From Tubiluchus corallicola (lineage: Eukaryota; Priapulida; Priapulimorpha; Priapulimorphida; Tubiluchidae), in contig JAQGDQ010000964.1 in assembly GCA_030141605.1 (NCBI GenBank), positions 1 through 62,500 of the forward strand: a stretch of DNA of 62,500 nucleotides, in the 5' to 3' direction. This document shows, one piece after another, positions 1 through 16,245 of the stretch. Under the pieces are notes generated by a model, which saw only the letters and a list, made by a program, of their open reading frames with translations, ran no database searches and had not been told where the DNA came from. Numbering within the stretch: the first letter of the stretch is position 1; every line of letters begins with the position of its first letter. Both the position numbers and the translations under genes were made by a program.

Positions 1-199
1 CTGGTCACGTCCACACTGACCATACAATAGCGTTTAAGGTGAATGAAGTGACACTTGTTTTTAGAAAAATGTAACTACAGCTAAGTAATAAGCTACACAA
101 GCAAAAATAAGTGAAAATGAGAACACACAATGCATCATGGAACTGAAATAATTCTTTCCCTGTAACCACCAAATGTGTGAACAGATGTACTACAACTTC

Positions 200-210
200 T
201 CCCCCCTCTC

Positions 211-267
<57 letters not shown>
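200..267. repeat. (CT)n/(GA)n microsatellite
   Basis: Nearly pure CT dinucleotide tract with one CG interruption. It produces an Arg/Glu-rich open frame on the minus strand that is not a gene. Confidence 0.95.
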
Positions 268-1474
268 GGCGTCCACAAGTCACGTGGCCCGATAATTTCA
301 GGTACGTCACGTCGCTACTCTTTGCGCAGTGATATAAACATCTATGAAAGAGGGACTCTATAGGGTCCTAGAACTGCATTGCGCTGCCATCTTTTGGCAG
401 TTTTTGTAATATTTTCCACCATGCATATAGTTAAAACAATAAGAATTATTATTATACTATTTAAATGATCCAAGAACGTTGTGAACAATGACCATGTATT
501 TACAACGTACTTGACCTAATCCAACAGCCTGTGTATAACAAGTGCCAGAACAATATTTTCTTTTTTACAATGATAGTTTTGTTTTAGCTACAGATTCAGA
601 TTCACGTTCATTTTATTTCCCATTTTGTGATACATATCACATTTTTAATTGTTACTACATTAAGAAAATACAATTCAAGGAAAGGGTGGCGAAAAACTAA
701 ACAGTTATTTAAATCAGCCCCCCTTATAATGTTTATCACAGAAGCCCATAAAGATTATCATACATTAATTATTAATTTTCAAATATATAAATAATTTAAG
801 TATTCCATTCAGAGTAACAAGATGGCGCTACTCAAAAATCCCTGATTAAACGCCAGAACATTTACTTTGAAACAAACAATCACTTTGGAAACAATTCAAT
901 AGCAAAAAACATCGTCCAGCTCTGGAATTCGCTGACAGTCGAAATCAAAAGTGTTAAATGATTAACCGCATCAAAACCAAATTAAAACCATTAATGATGT
1001 CAAGATTTGAAAATGCGCAACTTACCAATATGACAACTTACACACTAATGCAGAATTCATTTACCCCAGGCCATATTAAACTATTTAATTTTGCTCATAG
1101 TAAGTTTGAAAATATATGAAATATGTGAAGTTTAAGTTTGAAGTTGTATTTTACTTTTTCTGTACCTGTAGTTTAGTTTCTGCACTGATGCATTTGTCTC
1201 CAACAGTGTATGGTTTTTTAACTATCACTGATTGAGCATCTTAATATTCTGTAATCATTCTCCATATATTATGGCAAATAAATATGTTACTATTCTATAC
1301 TGTTAGTGAAGTTTATTGTGTTAGCAAATGAGTGTATAATTTTACATTATGTATGTAATGAATATAAAAAAATTATCAAATCAAAAACAAGCAACTACAA
1401 ACAGGTAATTAAGAAAAAAGTGATCATAGCACTAAAATAAAAGAAATTTTAATATTGAATTATCCATATTTGGC
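268..1474. other. Intergenic, no gene seen
   Basis: AT-rich sequence with no coding frame of note, no convincing splice-site pairs and no recognisable RNA gene. Short AATAAA-like motifs occur but cannot be tied to a transcript. Confidence 0.5.
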
Positions 1475-1875
1475 AAATAGATGTAACAACATCAAATTGA
1501 AATTTATTGCATACCGGTTTTAAACCAAACTGTTTATAGTCAAGGCATCTAAAACAAAGAAATTTACCAGAATTTAGAAACAACGTTGAAATACAATTCA
1601 GTAGTTAGATAGCTAAAAGATATATGATATAATATTATATAGATAATTTAACAATTTACCTTTACCTAAACATGTAATCTGTAAGGTAAATTATTAAATT
1701 ATCTAGATAATATTATATTATATATCTTTTGGCTATCTATCTACTGAATTGTATTTCGATGTTGTTTCTAAATTCTGGTAAATTTCTTTGTTTTAGATGC
1801 CTTGACTATGAACAGTTTGGTTTAAAATCAGTCGACACTAGATTTCATTTTGATGTGATTTTAACATCATACAGT
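1475..1875. repeat. Large imperfect palindrome (arms about 190 bp)
   Basis: The arm at about 1475-1672 reads in reverse complement as about 1684-1875. Matching landmarks are the tract around CCAGAATTTAGAAACAACG (about 1567) and its complement at about 1760, and the AAACCAAACTGTTTATAGTC stretch (about 1523) with its partner at about 1805. The loop is only about 10-15 bp. It resembles a fold-back element or MITE. It is followed directly by a 53-bp tandem array. Confidence 0.85.
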
Positions 1876-1884
1876 TTTATTGAG

Positions 1885-2262
1885 TTAACATAACATGCAT
1901 GTTTATTGTACATTGTAATTACAAGTTTACAATAACACAAGGTAAACATGCACGTTTGTTGTACATTGTAATTACAAGTTTACAATAACACGAGGTAAAC
2001 ATGCACGTTTGTTGTACATTGTAATTACAAGTTTACAATAACACGAGGTAAACATGCACGTTTGTTGTACATTGTAATTACAAGTTTACAATAACACGAG
2101 GTAAACATGCACGTTTGTTGTACATTGTAATTACAAGTTTACAATAACACGAGGTAAACTTGCACGTTTGTTGTGCATTGTAATTACAAGTTTACAATAA
2201 CACGAGGTAAACATGCACGTTTGTTGTACATTGTAATTACAAGTTTACAAAAACACCAGGTA
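1885..2262. repeat. 53-bp minisatellite, about 7 copies
   Basis: Units beginning CGAGGTAAACATGCACG recur at 1991, 2044, 2097 and onward, giving a 53-bp period with very few substitutions between copies. Each unit contains a small palindrome (TTGTAATTACAA). The array abuts the palindrome at 1475-1875 and ends just downstream of the G1 stop codon, so it may lie in the 3' UTR or 3' flank of G1. Confidence 0.95.
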
Positions 2263-2299
2263 AGCAATAATACTTGCATGTATGTACAACACTCGAAAT

Positions 2300-2554
2300 T
2301 TATGAAAAATCCTGATAATTAATACGAGGGAAACGGAACTTGGCTTTTCCCTGACTAAATTCTGGACTAAAGGCTGGTCGACCGTTGGAGAAAAGGGTGT
2401 TGGGGTCCTGGAGGAACTTTCTCCCATAGTAGCCGATCCTTGGATTGTGGTAATGATGGTCCCTCCGCAGAAAAGCGTACCGATCATGAACATCAAGACC
2501 AAGTCGCGGACGTCGAAATCTGTCAGCATAATAGAGTTCTCCAGCGTCAGCAAA
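2300..2554 (-). CDS. G1 coding exon 2 (mature protein)
   Basis: 85 codons including TGA. The polypyrimidine-rich acceptor ends TTTTTTCAG directly before TTTGCTGACG. The open frame runs into the intron upstream, so the apparent Met start in genomic sequence is not the real start. Confidence 0.8.
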   Translation of the reverse strand, partial: FADAGELYYADRFRRPRLGLDVHDRYAFLRRDHHYHNPRIGYYGRKFLQDPNTLFSNGRPAFSPEFSQGKAKFRFPRINYQDFS

Positions 2555-4701
2555 CTGAAAAAATAGCTGAAAAATTGACAAAAAACTTCAGTTACTAATT
2601 TTATATCTTTGTCTTAATCTAATTATTCATTTTTAATAGTATTAATCTTTTTTGATAAAGGTCAAGAAAAGGGGTACCGGAAGTAGGTTTCAGAAAAATC
2701 GCCTTATAAAATTATATTACTTTACAGCAATTTTGTGCGTATGTCGTACTCGCTTTAAAGGGAATTTTTGTTTGTTTTCATTTTAAATCTCTCGCAATAC
2801 TGTTCTGACCGCGCCAATACATGACGTCATATACGCGCAACGTAAATCAGGGGAAGAAAAGGAAATGTTAAACTATGTCCCAAAAAACTTTCCATACAAA
2901 GTTATGTTACTGAGCATTTCCCTTACCTACTGGAAAAGACTTATGTAACTAGAAAAGAAAATTATTAATTCTTTCAAATATTTTCACCAATTGGTAAAAC
3001 GTTGCTGACTCACCCTCCAGGGTGCACCACTCACTAGCCAAAAACGTATTTTTAATCTTATTAACAAGATATAGTGATTTAGAATTTTACTTAGTTAGTG
3101 ACTTGTGCTACGAATGCTCTGATTATTTTTTCAAACTTTGCTCAGTGTTATCTAAACTTATTTCAAATGAATTGTCGTCAAAATGGCTGCATCTAACGGT
3201 CATCCAGGAAGTTTAAATTTACACGTTTTATACAGCGTGACTGCCGATTGAAGTCCTGTATGCAAAAAGGCAGTATGTAAGCGATATAAAATTTCAAAAC
3301 GAATTTTTTAAGCTTTAAATTTATGAAGTGTTTTCTTGTGCTTTAAAGTACAAGAAAATGTCGCGAAGTTCGCCTTAATTACTTCGCGTTGATTAATTTG
3401 ATTTCTAAATATTTCATTGTGTCTTCTTGCTCATCTCTTCATCTCATTCCCTCCCTTTTTTAGGCTTGTTACAGCATTGAAATAGCTTAAATTCCCTCTA
3501 ATCTTACTGTACTTATTTGTTACAGCATTGATATAGCTTAAATTTCCCTCTAATCTTACTGCACGTATTTGCTTCTGAATGACCTTTCACATTAACAGTG
3601 TTCTAGTTTTCTGTATTGAAGCTGTGTAAGACAAGTCTGCTTTGAACATTTAGACCTGTGGGCTAGCCAGGCTATGTTTTAGTATAGTGCTCTTTCAGTA
3701 TTTATAATTATGTTATCTATGTACCTGATAGTATAGATGTTATAATATAATTCCTCCTGACTTGTTAATGATTGTTTTTTTATTTGATCGAAAAAACTAA
3801 CAGGCTTAATACTTGTGGGCAAAGTTTAATTCAGTAACAGCTCTCCCACCTATTTCATTGCCAACAGAAAACAGTCTTCATAAATAATGTTTAAAAATTC
3901 GTCTTGAAATTTCATATCACTCTCAAACAGTCTTATAGGGTACAGGGCTTGTGCCGTAGCAGCAACACTGTATGAAACAAATGAATTTAAACTCCCATAA
4001 TGACAGTCAGGCGCAGCCATTTTAATGGTAGGTCGTTTGAAACAAGTTTAGATAACATTGCGTAAAGTTTGAAAAATAATCACATCATTCGTAGCGCACA
4101 TGTTGCTAATTAAGTAAAATTTTAAATTACTGTATCTTGTGAATAAGATTAAAAACACGTAATAACTAAGCAAAATTATAAATTACTCGTATCTCCATTA
4201 AGATCAATAATGTGTTTTTTTGTGAGCCAGTAGTGCACACTGGGAAGGTGATAGTGACACTTTACTAGGTGGCACGAATATTTTAAATTATTAAAAAATT
4301 TCTTTTCCTATTACATAAGTCTTTGACACAGGTAAGTTTAATGCTAAGTAATATAACTTTGTATTAAAAGTTCTTTGACATTGACTTTAAAATTCACTTT
4401 TCTTTCCTTCTAACGTTGTTTGGGTTAATATCTAACTTGCGTTACTATAACTTAGGTCTGTATCGCATGATGTTTAGAGCTTAACGCTGGAGATATAACC
4501 TCAGTAAACCTCATGAAATTAGCCACAATTTTACCAATTTTTTGCGCCACAACACAATACTATTTTAAAGTTTCCTACATTAAATAAGAAGGCATCGTGC
4601 AAGAAAGTTAATTTCAAAATGTCTCCACTCACCGCCATGATGATAAGTAATGTTGTTATGCAGAGACATCTGGTGAGTGATTCCATACTACTTCAGTATA
4701 A
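2300..4701 (-). CDS. G1: small secreted protein, GYYG/GRPAF family (2 coding exons)
   Basis: Spliced gene encoding 102 aa. Exon A is 4633-4701 with the ATG at 4686; it encodes MESLTRCLCITTLLIIMA, a typical signal peptide, and ends GCG|gtgagt in phase 0. Exon B is 2300-2554, entered through a TTTTTTCAG acceptor, and starts FADAGELYY; cleavage probably falls near FADA. The mature part is about 80 aa and rich in Arg, Tyr, Phe and Asp. It carries NPRIGYYG (GYYG at residues 59-62) and NGRPAFSP (GRPAF at 76-80). The same signature with the same 17-residue spacing occurs at the C-terminus of G2 at 10 kb. An acceptor CTTTTCAG lies just upstream of the 5' UTR at 4701, so a non-coding first exon is likely. 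A donor CAG|gtacgt at 5521/5520 is a candidate for it, but this is weak. The intron carries a long-inverted-repeat element. I do not recognise the family. A secreted matrix, mucus or cuticle component is an inference from composition only. Confidence 0.8.
2640..4440. mobile_element. Long-inverted-repeat (fold-back) element in the G1 intron
   Basis: The left arm (about 2640-3400) and right arm (about 3860-4440) are diverged reverse complements. For example, ACAAAGTTATGTTACTGAGC at about 2898 pairs with GCTAAGTAATATAACTTTGT at about 4344, and the AAAATGGCTGC block near 3180 pairs with GCAGCCATTTTAATGG near 4014. No transposase frame is visible between the arms. Another copy of one arm lies at 18225-18905. 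Confidence 0.75.
3469..3573. repeat. Short tandem duplication (2 x about 57 bp)
   Basis: TTACAGCATTGAAATAGC at 3469 repeats as TTACAGCATTGATATAGC about 55 bp later, with the following TTAAATTCCCTCTAATC also repeated. It lies between the arms of the fold-back element. Confidence 0.8.
4633..4686 (-). CDS. G1 coding exon 1 (signal peptide)
   Basis: 18 codons from ATG to the GTGAGT donor. The hydrophobic core CITTLLIIMA follows a single Arg. It is too short to stand out as an open frame; I found it by searching for an initiator exon in the correct phase for 2300-2554. Confidence 0.78.
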
Positions 4702-4864
4702 CTGAAAAGGTATTTGTTGATTGGATATTTCCTTTAACCTATACAAAATTACATGTTAATGCAAATGAAATTGAAAACGTCGATTAAAATTAAAACCGGA
4801 TCCAATCTTAAACTGTATGTCAAAACAATCTACTCTTTAAAATGTTGAAAAGAAACATACTATT

Positions 4865-5105
4865 TTTTCAAAAATGACTTACATGAAACAATTATTACCA
4901 CAAAAACACAATTTCACGTTCACGCCACTAGTTCCTCGCTGTTACATACATTTCGCCATTCGCTAGTTAGATGGGCACAGGCGCCTGGATTTCGAAAACG
5001 CATTGCACAAAAAACAGGTGCTGTGCATCTCAGTTCAGATTTGTTAGTTTGTGACGAACTGCACACGTTCCACAACCCGTGAGCACAACGGTAAATTTGA
5101 AATAT
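4865..5105. repeat. Dispersed repeat, inverted partner at 16 kb
   Basis: About 240 bp that reappears in reverse complement at 16005-16245 at moderate identity. Shared blocks include the region around CGCCACTAGTTCCTC and the TTGTTAGTTTGTGACGAAC block. It lies just upstream of the G1 initiator exon, so it is either a transposable-element fragment or shared 5' flanking sequence. Confidence 0.8.
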
Positions 5106-5144
5106 AAGTTTTTATCTTAAAACTTGCCTAATTTTAGTACAACA

Positions 5145-5312
5145 AACTGAACTAGACTAGACCAGACTACACCAGACTAGACCAGACTAGACTAGACTAG
5201 ATTAGACTAGACTAGACTAAACTAGACTAGACTAGACTAGACTAGACTAGACTAGATTAAATCAAATCAAATCAAATCAAATCAAATCAAATCAAATCAA
5301 ATCAAATCAAAT
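5145..5312. repeat. Pentanucleotide arrays (AGACT)n then (AAATC)n
   Basis: Runs of ACTAGACTAG from about 5150 to 5255, switching sharply to AATCAAATCA from about 5257 to 5311. Confidence 0.95.
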
Positions 5313-5924
5313 ATAATTATCTAGTTGTCACAATACAAACGGCAGCACAGCAAAAAAAGAACACACGTTTACAAAGTCAAAAACGAAATGCAAGAATCGT
5401 ATAAAAAGTACGATATCACAAAAATACTGTTAACACAGCTACACATACAGAAGCTAATGCTACATTGATTAAACTTCACCTGAATGTTTGATTTCGCCAA
5501 ATTCTATGATGATTACGTACCTGCGCGCTCCCTGGCTTTAAGGGAAAGCGTTGAGTCAGTTCTAATATTACTTCTTTCTGAATTTTTCACTTTCACGACA
5601 CTGAAAGTACGTTTCCTTTAACCGAAAGAGCTAGTCTATTGTTAATGCTGCTGAACAGTTGTCTGAGCTACTGACCCATAATCTTTATTAACCACGACAA
5701 AGTAAAAGTAATGAAGTGTTTGTGTCGTAATTTATTTTACTCAGTACAATTTTATTACGGTCTAACTACTCTACTTACAGATGGTTGAGTCGATAAAGAG
5801 TTTATTTACATCGAGAAAATATTCTAGTCGCCATTTTACAATCTTTGTAATGGCGCTTGATAACTGCAGTTTGTTTTTATGTAAGAATAAATGTACATCT
5901 AAAACTAAACTAAATAATAATAAT

Positions 5925-6235
<311 letters not shown>

Positions 6236-6239
6236 ATGA

Positions 6240-7335
6240 CATAGATGTTCTTAAAATTATAACCAACTTCTTACGTACTAAAACTAATAGTATTGATATT
6301 TAAATTTCATACTAGTTCCTCTAATATGGAAATTTTGTAAAAAAATTGATATACTAATATATCTGCCTTGTTAACTGCTGAATGCTTCTAAATTAATGTA
6401 CTCATGCTTCTTAACTGGAGAAACTGTTACATGTTATTTAGTAATGGTATGTTTCTCATTGGTTTTATTTTTGATGTATTTTTCTGGTTGTGGTGTAATA
6501 AACTCCTAAACTGATGTATTATATAAAGTGCATAAAGTGGCTTTGCCATGTTTATGTGTAAAACGAACGTAATACGGATTGAAATCAAATTTATTCTTAA
6601 TTTTAAATGGAACGCATAAAGTAGTAATTCACTGAGCATAAAACAGAAGTTTGCAATCTCTGACGGGTATACCAGAATTGACACATTTCATTGTCCAAAA
6701 TTTTCTACTTTACAGAAAACAGCAACATTATACAAAGGTAAAAAAGTTCACAATGATAAATTTTCATTCATTGTCAGTGGGAAAAGAAGTTATGAAGATG
6801 TGATAATGACTGAAGTGAAACTTGAAGATTATTCAACAATCTAGACAGAGACAATGAACATGAGCTTACAGAATTTTACAGAATTGTAACACTTCATTAT
6901 GGTACTTGCAAAAAATTAGTGTATTTTCTTATTCATAAGATTTTTAAATGTTGAAACAAATCTCAAATTGAAACAGATCTCAAACACGAAATTTCTCTTC
7001 ATAATTGACATTAAGGATGTAAGGTCTACTATCGAGAACAAGACTAGAATTCGTTTTTATTTTTCGTTTAGTGCGTTAAACTGAATGTTTTTATCTAAAA
7101 TTTGTCCTCCAAAAGTATTATTAGTGCTTCGTGTCCATTACCGTGCCACCTGTTTATTTTTGTAAATGAAAACAATAAACAACTGAGTTAAAGCATCATG
7201 ATGTACTTATTTACATTATCACTTCATAACGTTCAATATGTAAATGAAAATACGTAAGTGTTAATAGACGTCACAACCTATTACAATTCAATATTTAATC
7301 ATGGGAATTTCTATCCTGACACCTACAGTCTCTTT
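6240..7335. other. Intergenic, no gene seen
   Basis: AT-rich unique-looking sequence. The 85-residue open frame on the minus strand at 6427-6684 shows no recognisable domain or splice context. Confidence 0.5.
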
Positions 7336-7337
7336 AT

Positions 7338-7925
7338 TAAGTTTAGAGATAGCTTTGCCTCTAAACGTGGGGAAAACTAACTTTCCTTTAACTACAGTTA
7401 GTACATATTAAGTTTAGAGATAGTTTTGCCTCTAAACGTGGGGAAAACTAACTTTCCTTTAACTACAGTTAGTACATATTAAGTTTAGAGATAGCTTTGC
7501 CTCTAAACGTCGGGAAAACTTTACTGCCCTTTAACTACAGTTAGTACATATTAAGTTTAGAGATAGTTTTGCCTCTAAACGTGGGGAAAACTAACTTCCC
7601 TTTAACTACAGTTAGTACATATTAAGTTTAGAGATAGTTTTGCCTCTAAACGGGGAAAACTAACTTCCCTTTAACTACAGTTAGTACATAACTTAAACGT
7701 GGGGGAAAACTAACTTCCCTTTAACTACAGTTTGTACATATTAAGTTTAGAGATAGTTTTGCCTCTAAACGTGGGGGAAAACTAACTTTCCTTTAACTAC
7801 AGTTTGTACATATTAAGTTTAGAAATAGTTTTGCCTCTAAACGTGGGGAAAACTAACTTCCCTTTAACTACAGTTTGTACATATTAAGTTTAGAGATAGT
7901 TTTGCCTCTAAACGTGGGGAAAGAC
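7338..7925. repeat. About 70-bp minisatellite, about 9 copies
   Basis: Units of AAGTTTAGAGATAGTTTTGC, then CTCTAAACGTGGGG and a TTTAACTACAGTTAGTACAT tail, repeat about every 70 bp with a few deletions. Each unit holds a hairpin, GTTTAGAG paired with CTCTAAAC around AT-rich loop bases. Confidence 0.95.
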
Positions 7926-8029
7926 CTGTTCCGTCAACTTTCTCAGCGAGTTATTTCCTACCCTGGACATTATACTAGGTCTCTTCAGTAAACAATTACA
8001 AGGTTAATGATGCAATAAGACAGTTTCTT

Positions 8030-8043
8030 ATATATCTATATAT

Positions 8044-8102
<59 letters not shown>
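8030..8102. repeat. (CA)n(TA)n microsatellite
   Basis: TATA start, then about 11 CA units, then about 18 TA units. Confidence 0.95.
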
Positions 8103-8104
<2 letters not shown>

Positions 8105-9093
8105 CTTGCACAATAAATCTACAGAAGTAATTATGTACTTTTTCTTTAAGTACTTCGTACAGTTATTTATACAGACAAAATATTAATTTGCTTATTTCAG
8201 AAATGAGTTTCCGAAATCTACATTGTTGAATCTTGTTGAATATAGCGCACTATATCCTTTAAAATCTCAACATGTTGAACAATAAAATTCACTTGAAATC
8301 CGTAGGAAACATAAAATTTAAAAGACATTAAAAGTCAAAAAAAAAATTCATCATAAGAAGTGCAATTTAAACAAATGTGTTTTAAGATGTTGTTGAAACA
8401 ATCAAATGAATTTGCAAACTCTAGGTTCTAATTTTCGTAATGAGAAGGACAGTAGAGTTTTGAATTATTGAAGTTTGCGATCTTCATGTACAGGGAGTCC
8501 AAAAAGTAAAATTTTGCAATAATCAAGTTTGGACGTTTTGAGGGCATGTACGAGTTTTTCAGTTGTTTGGTGATCGAGAATATGTCTGATTTTTCCAATT
8601 TTCCACAAATCCAATGATGCTGACCGACTAATGTTTGCTAGATGGTTTGAGATAGTACCAAAAGTGTCAAAAGTTACTACAAGATTTTTACAGTTTCTGG
8701 AGGATTGATACTGACGTCACAAATCTCTACAAAGTAGGGAGGGAGTTCACAAGAAGCTCCCTGAAATTTAGTCTGTTTATGAACTGATTATGTTTTGACA
8801 TTGTGTAAGGTGAGTTTATTGAGTTTAATATAATATTGTTTAGTAATGCTGTGTACCTCATAATTTCGAAGCATTGAAGTTCATCCAAGACAGCAAGTTT
8901 AGCTGTGTCACTTGAACGAAGGTCAAGGTCAAAGTGAGAAAATCACAAAATGGCGATTTGTGTAGTTGCCAAAGAGTTAAATTTCATTTTGTATTTTGTT
9001 TTAGCAGTACTAGCAAATGTCGTCAGCAAATGTCACATAAAGATCACTTTGGGCAAAAGCTTTTTTGAATTAAATGTACCAAAGTACGGAAAG
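8103..9093. other. Intergenic, no gene seen
   Basis: No open frame or splice structure that I can support. The sequence resembles old unrecognised repeat. Confidence 0.45.
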
Positions 9094-9101
9094 TATAATA
9101 G

Positions 9102-9595
9102 CAGTGGCGGCTCGTGTATAGATATATAGAAATACAGCGCCCCCTGTATTCACTCTATATTATGGATAATATTCAATATAATAAGTCTTTTTCTTTAGTT
9201 CTTTCTACATACTTGTATGAAACCAGAGCACGTGACGGTAGTACTGTTTGCTTCACAGTCCAGCACTGTGCGTTCCAGCAACGTGGTGTTTGGCTGTTGA
9301 GCTCATGTGGAGAAAGTACTGTCACTCACACAGTTTGTTGTCAGTTGCCACGTGCTTACCGTGAATGGATCAAGCTTGAACTAAGACAATTTAAGCTTTT
9401 AGTAAGAAAAAATATTATTTTTTGTTTGCTTAGGATTTTATCAAGTTTATGTATAAACTTTCACGTGTTTGTTTGTTTAAAATTACAATTAAAATTACAT
9501 AATTATATTTGTTTCATTTTACACAGTATTAAAACAATGGCTAAAAGTTTTCTGAAGCAGCACCGCCAGTAATTTTAGCCTTTGAACCGCCACTG
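9102..9595. mobile_element. hAT-like MITE, family A copy 1
   Basis: 494 bp with terminal inverted repeats CAGTGGCGGCTC at the left and GAACCGCCACTG at the right. The flanking 8-bp target duplication is TATAATAG / TATAATAA (7 of 8), as expected for hAT transposition. No transposase; the open frame inside is accidental. Two relatives occur at 37869-38351 (inverted) and 48509-49688. Confidence 0.85.
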
Positions 9596-9909
9596 TATAA
9601 TAATGCCAATATTTAGATCATCAATTCAATTATCATAGAACCCGTAAGTCGATTCTAATATAAAACGTTTTATTTACTTTATCCAAAGCTTATGATAATT
9701 CCTCAGGAATATCACGTCAACCTATAGACAATGTATGTGCAAAATAAATTTACATAATATTATCAACATTTGCATAGTATGAACAAACTAACTCAACTAC
9801 TACTAAATTTTCATATACAACACTATGTACAAAATAACTTGTTCAAGATGTATGTGTTTATAGGTGTGAAAGACCCGACATTACTCAGAAGTTACACGCA
9901 AATTGCCTG

Positions 9910-9915
9910 TTTATT
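9910..9915 (-). terminator. Candidate poly(A) signal of G2
   Basis: AATAAA on the minus strand, about 150 bp after the G2 stop codon. Confidence 0.5.
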
Positions 9916-10063
9916 TTACAAAAACTTATCCAGATCTAATTGGTTGTGCTTGTCCACATCCTTGAATCGGACATCATCTTATTTCTAATGTCTAATATCC
10001 TCATGCCTTTGTATAGAGAATTGGTTACCAGTTTTCCCAGTATTATGATTGCTGACTGAATAT

Positions 10064-13730
<3,667 letters not shown>

Positions 13731-13751
13731 TCGTCACTGCTCGCCCTTCCA

Positions 13752-13758
13752 TTTTATA
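13752..13758 (-). promoter_or_regulatory. TATA box of G2
   Basis: TATAAAA on the minus strand, 15-30 bp upstream of the likely start (GAGCAGTGACG) and about 70 bp upstream of the GTAAGT donor of the non-coding exon. Spacing and order fit a TATA-driven promoter for an abundantly made secreted protein. Confidence 0.6.
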
Positions 13759-13993
13759 CGAACCCCCTACTGGACCACTGACCCACATAGGACACTTTCA
13801 CTCGCCTGAGACGTGGGCAGTCCCTTTGTGAGACGTAAAAGAGTTAATTCCACGGAAATGAAGGGTCTCCATTTTATCTAGTAATCAGAATAATGTCGCG
13901 GAAAATGTCGTTTGTCTAAACCTGTTAGAATTCTTATATTTGTGAGTTTTTTTAGCGTTCTTACCCTTTAGCAAATTTTATTGTAGTCGAGTG

Positions 13994-14044
13994 TCGCCAT
14001 AATGGATCCGCCATGATGGATCCGCCATAATGGATCCGCCATAA
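13994..14044. repeat. 16-bp tandem repeat, about 3 copies
   Basis: CGCCATAATGGATC repeats three times with one A/G change (GGATCCGCCATRATGGATCC), upstream of the G2 promoter. Confidence 0.85.
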
Positions 14045-14364
14045 GATTGTCTGATATTAAGATGTGACAGCGAGAGTGAATTTGATACGCAAGGCACGTT
14101 TTCAGGTCAGTTGACATGTCACATAATATCCGTAAAATAATTCCAGCAAAGAAAACTTTCCCTTGTAGTTGATTTTAATTCATTTGTTACAAAGTTCTTG
14201 CAGTAGCATTCATAATATACCATTGAAGTGGAATAAATAAATTAAAATTTCGCTAGAAGTCTCTTAAAAACTTTTACTTCTAGTGTAGACTTTAAAAATT
14301 ATGTTAACCATTTTGGTATAAATGTGAGTTACAGACACAAAAGCTAAATTTAATAGCAGTCATA

Positions 14365-14417
14365 ATATCATCATCATCGTCGTCGTTGCCACATCATCAT
14401 TATTACTATCATCAACG

Positions 14418-14468
<51 letters not shown>

Positions 14469-15077
14469 ACACCATCATCAACATCATCACCATTATCATC
14501 ATCGTTGTCGTTGCCACATCATCATTTATCATTATCATCAACGTCATCATCACCATCAGCAACACCATAAACAACATCATCATCATCGTCGTCGTTGTCA
14601 TCGTCATCGTCATCGTCATCGTCGTCATCGCCATCATCATCATCATCAAAAACAACATCATCAACATCATTATCCTCATCGCCGTCGTCACCGTAATCGT
14701 CATCATCATCATCATCACCATCATTATCATTATTATTATCAACACCATCAGCAACATCAGCACCATTATCATCATCATCGTCGTCGTCACATCATCACTA
14801 TCATTATCATCTATGTCATCACCATTATCATCATCATCATCACCATCATCATCAACACCATCATCAACGTCATCATCACCATCATCATCATCATCATCAT
14901 CATCAACATCACCATCATCAACTTCATCATCATCATCGTCGTCGTCGTCATCATCATCATCATTATCATCATCACCATCATCATCATCATCATCAACACC
15001 ATCATCAACATCATCACCATTATCATCATCATCAATGTCATCGTCATCGTCATCGTCATCATCGTCATCATCATGTT
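14365..15077. repeat. (ATC)n imperfect microsatellite, about 710 bp
   Basis: Long interrupted ATC/GTC/ACC trinucleotide tract. The 260-residue His/Ile open frame and its Met- and Ser-rich shadows come from this repeat, not from a gene. Confidence 0.97.
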
Positions 15078-15079
15078 AG

Positions 15080-16004
15080 TTAGACTTATAGTTGTGAGTT
15101 ATGCTGATCGCCGGTTGTGCCTAGAGGCTCTCACTGATCAGCTGAAAACGTATGTATGTTGCATTTAGCGAAAACCTACCAAAAATAAGAAAGTTGTCAA
15201 AAACTTCTATTAACTTTTAGCAAAAAAATATTGTATGCATTTACATCTTCAATTTCAATAATCGCATAATAATTAAAAAAAACTGTAATATGACCACAAA
15301 ATAGTTAAAAAGTTTTTTTGTATGCATACAGAAAATTTTCTTTGTGAGTTAAATCTCACATTATGGGAACCGGTAATTAAAAAGCCTTGACTTTCATATT
15401 TAATAGCGCAAAGATAGTTATTTAAAACTCTATAATAAACTGAAATAATTGAAAATTGAAGAATTGCAATGGTAAAATTCTCTCTGTAAATGACTCTTTT
15501 TACAGACTTTATTTTACAAACTCAAGCGTTTTCATGAAAAAACGAGGCTTTCCTATTTCTACATGTAGGTGACTATTCGATGCAAGTATGTTGTTTATAC
15601 ATGCAATTTTAGCAAACAGTACTTTTATATCTAAGAATTATAATTCATGTCCACTTGTAATTGATTAAACTATTTTTTGTGCTTTGCAGATACTTTAAAG
15701 TTTAAAGGAAGGCGGGATGATTTTTCATATACTACCCCATTTTCAACGTCCCGATAAAAAATGACACATTTTAACACAATTAATGCTGCGTAAGCATTTC
15801 TGATAATTAGATAATAGATTAAAATCTTAATTAACGACGGACGAACCTAACAATTGATCACATCACAAACCAACAAAATTTTCAACTTCAAAAATGTTCC
15901 ACGAGCGTGTTGCACGTGTTTGCGAAAATTGAAGTAAAGTGTTACTGTAAGTTATTCCGTGTGTTGTAATAAAACTCGGCAAGTGTTAAGATAGAAATTC
16001 AAAT
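15080..16004. other. Intergenic, no gene seen
   Basis: AT-rich sequence without a supportable coding frame or structural RNA. Confidence 0.5.
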
Positions 16005-16245
16005 TTCCGCTGTGCTCACGCATAAGCTGTCGAGCGTGTGTAGTTCTTCACAAACTAACACATCTGAACTAAGAGGTACAGCATCTGTTTTTGTCCAATG
16101 CGTTTCTGAAATGCAAGCGCTAGTGCCCGTCTAACTAGCGAATGGCAAAATGCATGTAACAGCTAACAACTAGTGGCGCGAACGTGAAATTGTGTTTGTG
16201 TGGTAATAATTCTTTCACGTAAGTCATTTTTGAAGAAAATAATAT
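16005..16245. repeat. Inverted partner of the 4865-5105 repeat
   Basis: Reverse complement of the block upstream of the G1 initiator exon. Shared blocks include CTAACTAGCGAATGGC and CTAGTGGCGCGAACGTG. I looked downstream for a third signal-peptide exon on the plus strand and found none. Confidence 0.8.

Noticed and set aside
9114-9572. 152-codon open frame as a gene
   Set aside because: It lies wholly inside a hAT-like MITE and is not kept open in the two other copies.
14374-15168. His/Ile-rich 260-codon frame and Met- and Ser-rich shadows
   Set aside because: Entirely inside the ATC microsatellite.
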